Of a stretch of DNA of 64,000 bases, positions 9,993 to 18,786 are shown one piece after another. The stretch lies in contig SCTR01000011.1 in NCBI GenBank assembly GCA_004297305.1, positions 1-64,000 on the forward strand. The letters run 5' to 3'. Below the pieces are notes generated by a model. It did not search any database. It had not been told where the DNA came from and was given only the letters and a program-made list of their open reading frames with translations. Source of the DNA: Actinomycetota bacterium. Lineage in GTDB: Bacteria; Actinomycetota; Actinomycetes; S36-B12; FW305-bin1. The stretch's first letter is position 1; each line of letters starts with the position of its first letter. A program made the position numbers and the translations under genes.

Positions 9993-10423
9993 CGAACCTC
10001 CAAAGTCAGCAGTCAGTCGCCCGCCACGGTAGCCGGGACCGTCTGACACCGCGCCGCGACCCGGTTGCCGGCGTCAGTCCGGCGCGAGAATGAGAGCGGC
10101 CGATCCTCGTGGACGACAAACGGCGTCACCAGGGTTAACCGCGACAGCACCGCTTGCATACCGATCACAGAAACCTTCTCCGGTCTCTGGCCTGTACTGG
10201 AAGACGTCGATTCGGTATTGATTGCGTTGGCTGCGATCCTCGCCGGGCCGTGTCGTAGACGAAGCTGGCGATGCTGTCCTACCAACGCACTGTGGGCCGC
10301 GAAGCGTTTGGCGCGACCACATTCCGAGCGGCGGGTGGTGTCGGTGAACGCGGCGGCAACCGACTCGGTTCACGACGACCCGGGCGGCGACCGAAATCGG
10401 TAGATGAGCAGCGGAGGCACGAG
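9993..10423. other. Gene-free stretch between osmC and tRNA-Ser(CGA)
   Basis: About 430 bp without a supported gene. Base composition looks less G/C-rich than the flanks, with segments such as GGGTTAACC and CAGAAACC. Short open frames here have no recognisable protein features or ribosome sites. It may be a decayed gene or old insertion beside a tRNA, but no direct repeats of the tRNA 3' end were seen. Confidence 0.4.
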
Positions 10424-10456
10424 GTCTCGGGACACCGATGCACGGTGTCCCGAGAC
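10424..10456 (-). terminator. Terminator of tRNA-Ser(CGA)
   Basis: GTCTCGGGACACCG and its exact complement form a 14-bp stem with a 5-nt loop, beginning 7 nt past the tRNA CCA end. No T-run follows, as is common in actinobacteria. Confidence 0.75.
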
Positions 10457-10463
10457 ATCACAT

Positions 10464-10553
10464 TGGCGGTGGCGGTGGGATTCGAACCCACGGTGGGGTT
10501 GCCCCCACACACGCTTTCGAGGCGTGCTCCTTTGGCCGCTCGGACACGCCACC
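10464..10553 (-). tRNA. serU: tRNA-Ser(CGA)
   Basis: A class II tRNA on the minus strand. The acceptor GGTGGCG pairs with CGCCACC. The anticodon loop CTCGAAA sits between CACGC and GCGTG, giving anticodon CGA. The long variable arm and the T-loop GGTTCGAATCC are intact, and CCA is encoded. It reads UCG. Confidence 0.96.
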
Positions 10554-10560
10554 GCCGCAG

Positions 10561-10566
10561 AGGGTA
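10561..10566 (-). promoter_or_regulatory. -10 box of tRNA-Ser(CGA) promoter
   Basis: TACCCT on the minus strand ends 7 nt before the tRNA 5' end at 10553, the same geometry as at the other tRNA-Ser gene. Confidence 0.4.
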
Positions 10567-10675
10567 CAGGGGGCCGCGCGGCACGGCGGACGGCCGCACC
10601 ACCCGCGTGATCGCCACACGACCCGCCTGCCAGCGCGGCCTTCGCCGCCGCGCCGAGCGTGCAGGCGCAGTCAGG

Positions 10676-11140
10676 TCAGACCCGCCGCGGGGCGAAGAAG
10701 GACTGCAGCAGGTCACGGCACTCCTGCGCTCGTACGCCGGCCACCACCTCGGGCCGATGCGACAGCCGGCGGTCGCGGACGAGGTCCCACAGCGACCCGG
10801 CGGCGCCGTACTCCTCGTTGTAGGCACCGAAGACCAGCCGGTCGACCCGGGCCAGCACGATCGCGCCCGCGCACATCGGGCACGGCTCCAGCGTGACCGC
10901 GAGCGTGCAGCCGTCCAGTCGCCAGGTGCCCCGGGCGCGGGCCGCGGCCCGCAGCGCGACCACTTCTGCGTGCGCGGTGGGGTCGCCTGAGCGTTCGCGT
11001 TCGTTCCGCCCCGAACCGACCACCACGCCGTCGGCGTCGAGGACGACGGCTCCGACGGGGATCTCACCGGCGTCGACCGCCTCGCGCGCCAGCGTCAACG
11101 CGGCCGAGATCGCCTCGTCGTCGGCCGGGGCGATCCTCAC
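10676..11140 (-). CDS. tadA: tRNA-specific adenosine(34) deaminase
   Basis: Converts A34 to inosine in tRNA-Arg(ACG). The 154-residue cytidine-deaminase-fold protein carries the zinc and catalytic signatures HAEVVAL and EPCPMCAGA, plus the conserved FGAYNEEYGAAGS segment. The only other gene in the transcript is its usual actinobacterial partner, 45 nt upstream. Ends at RRV, typical length. Confidence 0.94.
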   Translation of the reverse strand: MRIAPADDEAISAALTLAREAVDAGEIPVGAVVLDADGVVVGSGRNERERSGDPTAHAEVVALRAAARARGTWRLDGCTLAVTLEPCPMCAGAIVLARVDRLVFGAYNEEYGAAGSLWDLVRDRRLSHRPEVVAGVRAQECRDLLQSFFAPRRV

Positions 11141-11185
11141 GAGCCGAGTGTGGCACCGGGCGCCGGGCGAGCCGGCGACGGACGG

Positions 11186-11680
11186 TCAGGCGCGGGTACC
11201 GCCGCTGGGAAGGGCGTGGGCGAGCGGTTCGGCGAACCCGAGCCGCGCCGCGATCGAGGACACCTGCTCGTCGGGGTACAGCTCCGGATCACTGCACAGC
11301 AGGCCCAGTTCCGCTGCCTCCATGCCGAGGTCGGCCAGCAGCGTGAGGTCACCGGCCGGCTCGATCTCGGCCAGCTCCTCCTCGTCATCCGGTACGTCGA
11401 TACCGAGGCGTTCGGCGACCTCGTCGGCCAGCGCCCAGTCGTACGCCGCGTTGAGGTCCGACAGCAGCAACCGCACGTGCTCGCCGTTGACCCGGATCAT
11501 CAGGAAGAACTCGTCGGCAACGGCCACCAGGCCGAGCGCACCGTCGTCGGCGGGCAACTGCCGCAACGACCGCAGGATCTCGTCCAGTCCGGACAGGGCC
11601 CGTGCCGGCAGCGGACTGACCACCCACGAACCGTCCTCGCGCCATACGGCCAGCGCGAAGTCGACTGTGTCGTCGTCCAC
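11186..11680 (-). CDS. tRNA adenosine deaminase-associated protein
   Basis: A 164-residue acidic protein located immediately upstream of tadA on the same strand, the context that names this family. Characteristic segments are FALAVWREDGSWVVSPLP and DEFFLMIRVNGEHVRLLLSD; there is an Asp/Glu run near residue 98. The GTG at 11680 follows GGAGG. The biochemical role is unknown; co-occurrence with tadA suggests a link to tRNA editing or translation. Confidence 0.85.
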   Translation of the reverse strand: MDDDTVDFALAVWREDGSWVVSPLPARALSGLDEILRSLRQLPADDGALGLVAVADEFFLMIRVNGEHVRLLLSDLNAAYDWALADEVAERLGIDVPDDEEELAEIEPAGDLTLLADLGMEAAELGLLCSDPELYPDEQVSSIAARLGFAEPLAHALPSGGTRA

Positions 11681-11875
11681 GGCGCCTCCGTCCCTCGCGC
11701 GGTCGGCCGGTGCTGTCGACCAGCGGACGACACCTGCGTCGCTGGCACAACCGGCGGCACGACAATAGGCGTGCCGCCGCCGTGATGGTCAATCCATGAC
11801 GATCATCCGGGGAGGAAGATCACCGACCTGCGCCAGCTGGCTGAACCGTGGCCTCCGGCGTGGGAAGGTGCGAAC

Positions 11876-14869
11876 GTGGCCCGGCTCCTGCACCGTCTCG
11901 GCGCGCTGTGCGCCCGGTACCGGATCTCCACCTTGCTGGTGTGGGTGGCAGCGCTCGGCATCCTGGCCATCACCGTCGGCCGGGTGGGTGCGGAGACCAC
12001 CAACGACCTGTCACTGCCCGGCACGGACAGCCAGGCCGCCGCGGATCTGCTCGCCGCCCGCTTCCCGCCGCAGCAGAACGGGACCAGCCCGGTGGTCTTC
12101 CACACCACCACCGGGACGGTCGACGACGGGGGCAGGAACCAGGCCGCCATCGAGGCTGCCTACCAGGCGATCTCCCGGCTGCCGCACGTGTACTCGGCGA
12201 CCGACCCGTTCGCGCAGCCGGCAGCTGGATTGGTGAGTCAGGACCATCACACGACGTACATCCCGGTCCTGCTGGACGAAGACGCCGGTGAACTCGACGA
12301 GGCCACCGCCGCCGCGGTGCTCGACGCCGCCACAGCACCGGCGCAGGGCCTCGGCATGCAGGTCGCCGTGGGCGGCCCGATCGGCAGCACGCTGTCGGAC
12401 ACCGACACCGAAAGCAGCGAACTCATCGGCATCCTCGCCGCGATGGTCATCCTCGCGATGACCTTCGGCAGCGTGATCGAGATGGGCCTGCCGCTGCTGT
12501 CCGCAGTGCTCGGGCTCGCCGCCGGGATCGCCATCATCGGCCTGGTCGGACACGTCGTGGACATCCCCAGCGTCGGACCGACGCTGGCCACCATGATCGG
12601 GCTCGGCGTCGGCATCGACTACGCGCTGTTCCTCGTCACCCGGCACCGCGATCAACTCACGTCCGGCATGCCGGTCAGGGAATCCATCGCCCGCGCGGTC
12701 GCCACCTCGGGCTCGGCCATCGTGTTCGCCGGTACGACGGTCGTCATCGCCCTGCTGGCACTGTCGGTCGCCGGCATCCCGCTGGTGTCGTCGTTGGGCT
12801 ATGCGACAGCGATCGCCGTGGTGACGGCGGTGATCGCGTCGATCACGGCACTGCCGGCGATCCTGTCGCTGATCGGGCACGGCGTACACCGCGGGCGCCT
12901 GCCACGGTGGCTGCGCCGGGAAGCCGCGCCCGGGGCGACGACGGTCTGGCAGCGGTGGGCCAAGGCCGTCACCGGGCATCCGTGGATCGCCGCGTTGATC
13001 GCTGTCGCGGTGATGGTGCCGCTGATCGTGCCGACGTTCTCCCTGACGCTGGGGATGGAGGACATCGGCGTCGCGCCGCCCGCCTCGCAGGAGCGGCAGG
13101 CATTCGACCTGATGTCTGCCGGTTTCGGGCCCGGCTACAACGGCCCGCTGCTCATCGCGACCGAACTGTCTCCGCCGGCCGCACCCAGCCAGGAGTACAC
13201 CGACGACGACAACCAGGCGAACGCGCTGAAGGCAGACCTCGACCAGAAGCAACAGACGCTGCCGGCGCAGGCCCAACAGTTGCAGGCCGAACAGGCGGAC
13301 CTGCTCGCGCAGCAGCAGAAGCTGGAGAGCCGCCAGGCGGCGCTGCAGGCGCAGGCCGCCCAACTGGGACGGCAGGAGGCAGCGCTGCGGGCTGAGCAGG
13401 CCCGGTTGATCGCCGAACGTGACGCGTTGCAGGCCGAGGCGGAATCGCTACGGCGACAAGCGCGCCGAATTGCCGCCCGCGAACGGGAACTGCTCGCCGA
13501 CCTGGCCGCCACGGCGGTCCGGATCCGGATCCTGCAGACCGCCCTGGATGCCGCCACCGATCCGGCGGTGGTCGCCGCGCTGACGGCCGACGTGGACCGC
13601 GAACAGGAACACGAGGAGCTGGTCCGCGACGGGTTACGGGCCAACCGGGCCGATGCCCGTCGAGTCGCCGCAGCGATTCCGCCCCTGGTCCGGCAGGCCC
13701 GGTCGCTGCAGGCTCAAGCCGCCGCGCTACAACGGCAGGCCGAGCAACTCCAGCAGCAGGGCGCCGCGCTGCAGCGGGAAGCTGCTGCGCTGCAGCGCCA
13801 AGCCGATGAGTTGAAGCAGCAGGGCGCCGAACTGCAGCAACAAGCCGACGCACTGCAGGCCGAGCAGGCGCAAGCACAGGCCGAACAGCAGCAGGCCGAG
13901 GCGTTGCAGCAGACGCTCACCACGATGCTGACCGCCGCCGGCGGTGATCCGCGTGGCACCGACCCACGTATCGTCTTACTGCAGCAACAGCTTGCGACGC
14001 CGTCGGGCGTCGCCCTCGTATCGCCGCCGCGGATCAACGACGCCGGTGACTCCGCGATCCTGCAGGTCATCCCGACCACCCGACCCGCCGATGAGGCCAC
14101 CGCGCAGCTGGTCATCGCCGAACGGACGCAAGCGATCCCGGCCGCCACGGCCGGCGGGGGCCTGGTCGCCTACGTCGGCGGATCGACTGCGAGCAACGTC
14201 GACCTCGCGGCCCTCATCGCCTCCAAGCTCGGCCTGGTGATCGCGACCGTACTCGCGCTGTCCTTCGTCCTGCTGCTGGTCGCGTTCCGGTCCCTGCTCG
14301 TGCCGGTCCAGGCCGCCGTGACGAATCTGCTCAGCGTCGGCGCCGCCTTTGGTGTGCTGACCGCCTGCTTCGAATGGGGCTGGGGCTTGTCGCTGGTCGG
14401 ACTCGACAGTCCGTACGGGACAGTTCCCATCGCCAGTTACGTCCCGTTGATGATGTTCGCGGCGCTGTTCGGGCTGTCGATGGACTACCAGGTCTTCCTG
14501 GTCAGCCAGGTGCAGTCGCATCACGCGGCCGGCGAAACCGCCCGGCAGGCGGTGCGGTCCGGTCTGGCCGGCAGCGCCCGGGTGATCGTCGCCGCGGCAC
14601 TCATCATGATCGCGGTCTTCGCGAGCTTCATCCTCAATCCCGATCCAACGATTAAACAGTTCGGGGTGGGGCTGTCCGTCGCGGTCCTCCTGGCCGCGAT
14701 CATGGTGCTGCTGCTGGCGCCGGCGTTGCTGGCAATCTTCGGCGCGGCCACCTGGTGGCTGCCGCGCCTGCTGGACCGGATCCTGCCCCACCTGAACATC
14801 GAGGGCGAGGAGGCGCCGGCGACGGACTGCGCGCACGCCACAGCCGCCGCGGGCATCCGCGCGAGCTGA
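11876..14869 (+). CDS. MMPL/RND-family exporter with a long coiled-coil insert
   Basis: A 997-residue polytopic membrane protein of the MmpL (RND) family, predicted to export lipids or other hydrophobic products using the proton gradient. Both repeats show the MMPL proton-relay Asp-Tyr pair: GLGVGIDYALFLVTRHR in TM4 and GLSMDYQVFLVSQ in TM10. After TM7 (near residue 380) the second extracytoplasmic domain contains a Gln/Ala/Leu-rich heptad region at about residues 445-685, far longer than the equivalent loop in most family members. Mycobacterial MmpL4/5 also carry a coiled coil at this place. The GTG at 11876 follows GGAAGG. No MmpS-like partner or lipid synthase lies nearby, so the cargo is unknown. 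Confidence 0.92.
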   Translation: MARLLHRLGALCARYRISTLLVWVAALGILAITVGRVGAETTNDLSLPGTDSQAAADLLAARFPPQQNGTSPVVFHTTTGTVDDGGRNQAAIEAAYQAISRLPHVYSATDPFAQPAAGLVSQDHHTTYIPVLLDEDAGELDEATAAAVLDAATAPAQGLGMQVAVGGPIGSTLSDTDTESSELIGILAAMVILAMTFGSVIEMGLPLLSAVLGLAAGIAIIGLVGHVVDIPSVGPTLATMIGLGVGIDYALFLVTRHRDQLTSGMPVRESIARAVATSGSAIVFAGTTVVIALLALSVAGIPLVSSLGYATAIAVVTAVIASITALPAILSLIGHGVHRGRLPRWLRREAAPGATTVWQRWAKAVTGHPWIAALIAVAVMVPLIVPTFSLTLGMEDIGVAPPASQERQAFDLMSAGFGPGYNGPLLIATELSPPAAPSQEYTDDDNQANALKADLDQKQQTLPAQAQQLQAEQADLLAQQQKLESRQAALQAQAAQLGRQEAALRAEQARLIAERDALQAEAESLRRQARRIAARERELLADLAATAVRIRILQTALDAATDPAVVAALTADVDREQEHEELVRDGLRANRADARRVAAAIPPLVRQARSLQAQAAALQRQAEQLQQQGAALQREAAALQRQADELKQQGAELQQQADALQAEQAQAQAEQQQAEALQQTLTTMLTAAGGDPRGTDPRIVLLQQQLATPSGVALVSPPRINDAGDSAILQVIPTTRPADEATAQLVIAERTQAIPAATAGGGLVAYVGGSTASNVDLAALIASKLGLVIATVLALSFVLLLVAFRSLLVPVQAAVTNLLSVGAAFGVLTACFEWGWGLSLVGLDSPYGTVPIASYVPLMMFAALFGLSMDYQVFLVSQVQSHHAAGETARQAVRSGLAGSARVIVAAALIMIAVFASFILNPDPTIKQFGVGLSVAVLLAAIMVLLLAPALLAIFGAATWWLPRLLDRILPHLNIEGEEAPATDCAHATAAAGIRAS

Positions 14870-14895
14870 CCTGCGGATCTGACACGCTGCCGGCC

Positions 14896-15798
14896 GTGCC
14901 GCAGATCGACGACGAACTGGTCCGTACTACCGCGCGGGTGCGCACGGCGGTCGACGGCGCGCTCGGCCACCCGGCGCGCGTCGCGATCGGGCAGGCCGTG
15001 CCCGCGACAGGCGGCGCCATACCAGCCCGGCCCGTGCCGGGTCGCGCCGTACCGACGGTGCTGGTCCGGTCCGACGACGATCGCGCCGAAGCGACGGTCT
15101 TCCTCGGCGGCACCACGACTGCGTACGTCGCCGTCGCCCTGGTCGGCGAGCTGTCGTCGGAGGCAGCCGAGTGGCCGGTCGCGGACGGGGACTGGACCGA
15201 CGTCGTCGCGCTGCTGACCGCAGTCGCCCGCGGGTCGGTGGTACGCCGCCGGCCCCGGCTGTCGATCCGGCCGGTCCTGGAGATCGACGGCGGCCGGTGG
15301 ACCTTCGCCGGTCACCGGTGGGCCGAGCAGGAGGAGGCCAACGCCGCCACGCCCGGCACAGCGGAAGGCGTCACGGCGGACGGTACGGCGGGCAACCCTG
15401 CGCCGGGCGGTACAGCGGACAGCCCTGCGGCGGCCGGTGCGGAGGGGATCGCCGCGTTGCGCGGCGCGCTCGACCCCGGCTGGGCCGTGGTGACGCCGAT
15501 CGTGCTGGTGGAGGTCGAAGGCGGCTGGCCGCACGTGTTCGCCAGCTGCCGGCAGCTCGCCGGCTGGCTGGAGCGGTCCGACGACGTCACGGCGTACGAC
15601 GCCGCCGGCCACCGGCTGACCATCACCGGACTCGGCCGTCGCCAGTTCGCGGTGTCGCTGGCCGACCCAGCAGCCGACCCGGAACTGTTGCGCAACGTCC
15701 TGCGTGAGTACCTGCACCGTTACGGACACGACGAATCGGTGCTGCGCCGGCCACTGCCCGAGGTCCTGCAGGAGATCGCCGGCCACGCTCCCCGGTGA
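14896..15798 (+). CDS. Hypothetical protein with repeat-rich linker
   Basis: A 300-residue soluble protein I do not recognise. The N-terminal half (about 1-150) alternates strands and ends in LEIDGGRWTFAGHRW. A low-complexity Gly/Thr/Ala/Pro linker with repeated GTA-like units follows (about 155-185), then a C-terminal part with two short beta-rich segments (VVTPIVLVEVEGGWPHVFAS). There is no signal peptide or transmembrane segment. The GTG at 14896, 26 nt after the exporter stop, is the likeliest start, though no ribosome site is evident. It may be co-transcribed with the MMPL gene. Confidence 0.6.
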   Translation: MPQIDDELVRTTARVRTAVDGALGHPARVAIGQAVPATGGAIPARPVPGRAVPTVLVRSDDDRAEATVFLGGTTTAYVAVALVGELSSEAAEWPVADGDWTDVVALLTAVARGSVVRRRPRLSIRPVLEIDGGRWTFAGHRWAEQEEANAATPGTAEGVTADGTAGNPAPGGTADSPAAAGAEGIAALRGALDPGWAVVTPIVLVEVEGGWPHVFASCRQLAGWLERSDDVTAYDAAGHRLTITGLGRRQFAVSLADPAADPELLRNVLREYLHRYGHDESVLRRPLPEVLQEIAGHAPR

Positions 15799-15876
15799 GC
15801 ATCACCACGGACAACGGCTGTCCCCCAGTGCCTCTCCTACTCGAAAGGCGTTAGCCCGAAGGCATCGTCGGCCCTG

Positions 15877-15935
15877 GAGCGCCTTGCTTCCGGAGCGGCC
15901 CAGTTATGAGAGCGCCTTCCCTTCTAGAGCGCCTT
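15877..15935. repeat. Three copies of GAGCGCCTT around the pntB 3' end
   Basis: GAGCGCCTT occurs at 15877-15885, 15910-15918 and 15927-15935. The last copy contains the pntB stop codon. The origin is unclear. Confidence 0.3.
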
Positions 15936-17297
15936 CAGGGCGGACACCACACCGGCCAGGGATGTCTTGGCATCGCCGAACAGCATGGTGGTGCGTGGAT
16001 CGAAGAGCAGTTCGTTGTCGATTCCGGCGAAACCTGGCCGCATCGAGCGCTTCAGGAAGACGACCTGCGCAGCGTTGTCGACCGCGAGGACGGGCATGCC
16101 GTAGATCGGCGCGGTCGGATCGGTCCGGGCAGCCGGGTTGACCACGTCGTTGGCACCGACCACCAGCGCGACATCGGCGGACGCGAACTCGGGGTTGATC
16201 TCGTCCATCTCCCGCAACCGTTCGTACGGCACGTTGGCCTCGGCCAGCAACACGTTCATGTGCCCGGGCATCCGGCCGGCCACCGGATGAATGGCGTAGT
16301 CGACCTCGACACCCTTCGCCGCCAGCAGGTCGGCGAGTTCGCGCAACGTGCCCTGTGCCTGCGCGACGGCCAGGCCGTACCCCGGGACCAGGATCACCTT
16401 GCGGGCGTAGCCGAGCATGACCGCGACGTCGGCCGCGGAACCGGAGCGCACCGGCCGATCCCCCGCCCCACCGGCGGCGGACGCCGCCGACGCGGTGAAG
16501 GCGCCAAACAGCGTGCTGCGCAACGGACGACCCATCGCCTGCGCCATCATCCGGGTCAGCAACGTGCCGGCCGCGCCGACGAGCGTCCCGGCGACCACGA
16601 GCAGCACGTTGTCCAGCACGTAGCCGCTGGTGGCCACGGACAACCCGGTGAACGCGTTGAGCAGCGAGATCACGATGGGCACGTCGGCGCCGCCCACCGG
16701 CAGCACGAACAGCACGCCGGCCAGCAGCGACAACAGCAACAGCACCACGAGCAGCCACGTCGCCGGCGCCACGACCAGCCAGGCGGCACCGGCCACCACC
16801 AGCGCGGCGATCAGCCCGGTGACGTACGGCCCGGCAGGGACGACGACCGGCCTCGTCGTCATCAGTTCCTGCAGTTTCAGGAACGTCACGACCGACCCGC
16901 TGAACGACACCGAACCGACGACAACGGTGAAGACCGTGGCCGCAAGGACAACCTTGTCCTCGCTGTGCGAGGCCAGATACTCCGCGATCGCCACCAGTGC
17001 CGCCGCGCCGCCGCCGACACCGTTGAACAGCGCGACCAGTTGGGGCATCGCCGTCATCTGCACCCGGCGAGCGGACAACCACCCGATGACGCCGCCGACA
17101 CCCGTGGCGACCAGGATCAGCGCGAGATTGCGCACCTCGACACCGGTGAAGAACGCCACGACGACCGCGACAGCCGCCCCGGCGGCGCCCAGCAGGTTGC
17201 CGTTGCGGGCGGACTTCGGCGACGACAAACCCTTGAGCGCCAGGACGAAACAGACGGCCGCCAGCAGGTTGGCGAGCTGGACCCAGGTCGGCGTCAC
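15924..17297 (-). CDS. pntB: NAD(P) transhydrogenase subunit beta
   Basis: The 457-residue beta subunit of the proton-translocating transhydrogenase. About nine membrane helices occupy residues 1-260, followed by a linker and a C-terminal NADP(H)-binding domain III with VILVPGYGLAVAQAQG and VVGANDVVNPAA. The GTG start at 17297 overlaps the pntA2 stop as GTGA. With the two alpha-type subunits upstream it couples hydride transfer from NADH to NADP+ to proton re-entry, supplying NADPH for biosynthesis and redox defence. The alternative ORF extension upstream lies inside pntA2 and is rejected. Confidence 0.95.
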   Translation of the reverse strand: MTPTWVQLANLLAAVCFVLALKGLSSPKSARNGNLLGAAGAAVAVVVAFFTGVEVRNLALILVATGVGGVIGWLSARRVQMTAMPQLVALFNGVGGGAAALVAIAEYLASHSEDKVVLAATVFTVVVGSVSFSGSVVTFLKLQELMTTRPVVVPAGPYVTGLIAALVVAGAAWLVVAPATWLLVVLLLLSLLAGVLFVLPVGGADVPIVISLLNAFTGLSVATSGYVLDNVLLVVAGTLVGAAGTLLTRMMAQAMGRPLRSTLFGAFTASAASAAGGAGDRPVRSGSAADVAVMLGYARKVILVPGYGLAVAQAQGTLRELADLLAAKGVEVDYAIHPVAGRMPGHMNVLLAEANVPYERLREMDEINPEFASADVALVVGANDVVNPAARTDPTAPIYGMPVLAVDNAAQVVFLKRSMRPGFAGIDNELLFDPRTTMLFGDAKTSLAGVVSALKAL

Positions 17298-17584
17298 CGG
17301 CCGTCCCGCTCCCGCGGCCGGAACATCTCCAACATCCGGTCGGTCACCACGAAACCGCCGACCAGGTTGATCGCTCCCAGCACCGTCGCGGCCACCCCGA
17401 GCGTCAGGGCGAGGGCGCCGTCGGCCTGCATGGTCACGAGGATCGCGCCGACCAGCACGACGCCGTGGATGGCGTTGGCACCCGACATCAGCGGGGTGTG
17501 CAGCACGGTCGACACCTTCGAGATGACCTCGAAACCGACGAACACGCTGAGCACGAACACGGTGAGCAGTGCGACGCCGTCCAC
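17294..17584 (-). CDS. pntA2 (pntAB): NAD(P) transhydrogenase subunit alpha, part 2 (membrane)
   Basis: A 96-residue protein with three predicted helices, matching the membrane segment that is fused to the C-terminus of PntA in E. coli but separate in actinobacteria. It contains the conserved helix VLHTPLMSGANAIHGVVLVG. A GTG at 17584 follows GGAAGGGG and lies 2 nt after the pntA1 stop. It overlaps pntB by 4 nt, so all three genes are coupled. Confidence 0.92.
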   Translation of the reverse strand: MDGVALLTVFVLSVFVGFEVISKVSTVLHTPLMSGANAIHGVVLVGAILVTMQADGALALTLGVAATVLGAINLVGGFVVTDRMLEMFRPRERDGR

Positions 17585-17586
17585 CT

Positions 17587-18699
17587 TCAGACCCCTTCCC
17601 GAACGTCCCCGGCCAGGACCACGGCAGCAGCCGCGATGATCTCGTCGTCGGCATCGACGGCGAGGGAGCCGTCGGCGACCAGCAGCCCGGCCAGCGCCAC
17701 GACGTTCATCGCGTACAGCCGGGAGGCATGCACCGGCAATTGGCTGGCGACGTCGCGGCCGCCCCAGACGGTGACTCCGCCGACGGTGACCGTCTGGCCG
17801 GGTACCGACCCGGCGATGTTGCCGCCACTCTCGCTGGCCAGGTCGACCGCGACCGTGCCCGGCGCCATGGTCGCCAGCATCTCGGCGCTCACGAGTTGGG
17901 GCGCCGGGCGCCCGGGGACCAGGGCGGTGGTGATGACGACGTCGGAGGCAGCGACGTACGGCGTGAGCAGTTCCTGCTGCATGGCGGCACGTTCGGCGGC
18001 CATCTCTCGCGCGTACCCGCCGGCACCCTCGATCACGTCGAGGCCCAGATCGATGAAGGTGGCCCCGACCGATCGCACCTCGTCGGCGCTGGCCGGACGG
18101 ACGTCGTACGCCGACACCACCGCACCCAGCCGCCGCGCAGTCGCGATCGCCTGCAACCCGGCGACACCCGCGCCGATCACCAGCACCCGTGCCGGCGGGA
18201 TGGTGCCCGCAGCGGTCATGAACAGCGGGAAGAAGCGCGGCAACAGGTCGGCGGCGACCAGCGCCGCCCGGTACCCGGTGACCAGGGACTGGGAAGTGAG
18301 CGCGTCCATGGGCTGCGCCCGGGCGATGCGGGGGACCCGTTCGAAGGACAGCAGCGTGGCGCCGGCAGCGGCGACCGCCTGCACCGTCTGCGGGTCGGCG
18401 GCCGGCTGCAGCAGGCTCAGGCTCACCGCACCGGGGCGCAGCGCGGCCGCGAGCGGCGCGGGCAGCGCGCGCACGGTCGCGACGACGTCGGCGGCGGCCA
18501 CGGCCGACGGCGCCTCCTGCGCCGGGAACACCGAGGCCCCGGCGGCTTCGTAGGCGGCGTCGGTGGCCAGGGCCGCCGCGCCGGCGCCGGCCTGCACGGC
18601 GACGTCGAAGCCCAGGCCGGCGAGCCGGCCGACGGTGTCAGGCACGACCGCCACGCGGCGCTCACCGGGCCGGTCCTCGGCCAGTGTGACCAGCCGCAT
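17587..18699 (-). CDS. pntA1 (pntAA): NAD(P) transhydrogenase subunit alpha, part 1 (NAD-binding)
   Basis: The 370-residue soluble NAD(H)-binding domain I of the transhydrogenase, related to alanine dehydrogenase. Diagnostic motifs are EDRPGERRVAVVPDTVGRL at the N-terminus, a LLQPAADPQ segment, the Rossmann motif VLVIGAGVAGLQAIATARRL and the mobile-loop region ending in LASESGGNIAG. The ATG at 18699 follows AGGGGG. It is the first gene of the operon; a 14-bp tandem repeat lies just upstream in the leader. Confidence 0.94.
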   Translation of the reverse strand: MRLVTLAEDRPGERRVAVVPDTVGRLAGLGFDVAVQAGAGAAALATDAAYEAAGASVFPAQEAPSAVAAADVVATVRALPAPLAAALRPGAVSLSLLQPAADPQTVQAVAAAGATLLSFERVPRIARAQPMDALTSQSLVTGYRAALVAADLLPRFFPLFMTAAGTIPPARVLVIGAGVAGLQAIATARRLGAVVSAYDVRPASADEVRSVGATFIDLGLDVIEGAGGYAREMAAERAAMQQELLTPYVAASDVVITTALVPGRPAPQLVSAEMLATMAPGTVAVDLASESGGNIAGSVPGQTVTVGGVTVWGGRDVASQLPVHASRLYAMNVVALAGLLVADGSLAVDADDEIIAAAAVVLAGDVREGV

Positions 18700-18712
18700 C
18701 GCTCACCCCCTC

Positions 18713-18765
18713 GGTCGGGCAGCCTGGGTCGGGCAGCCTGGGTCGGGCAGCCTGGGTCGGGCAGC
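18713..18765. repeat. 14-bp tandem repeat in the pnt leader
   Basis: The unit GGTCGGGCAGCCTG is repeated exactly three times and then partially (11 bp) at 18755-18765. It begins 14 nt upstream of the pntA1 start codon, within the probable 5' untranslated region or promoter. Perfect identity between copies suggests recent slippage. Confidence 0.9.
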
Positions 18766-18786
18766 GGCAACCTACCCCGGTGACCG

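Noticed and set aside
10013-10285. 90-residue minus-strand frame between osmC and tRNA-Ser
   Set aside because: No ribosome site, no domain, and it runs into the osmC leader. Kept only as a possible relic in the gene-free stretch.
10000-10560. Genomic island inserted at tRNA-Ser(CGA)
   Set aside because: No integrase, no direct repeat of the tRNA end, and housekeeping genes on both sides.
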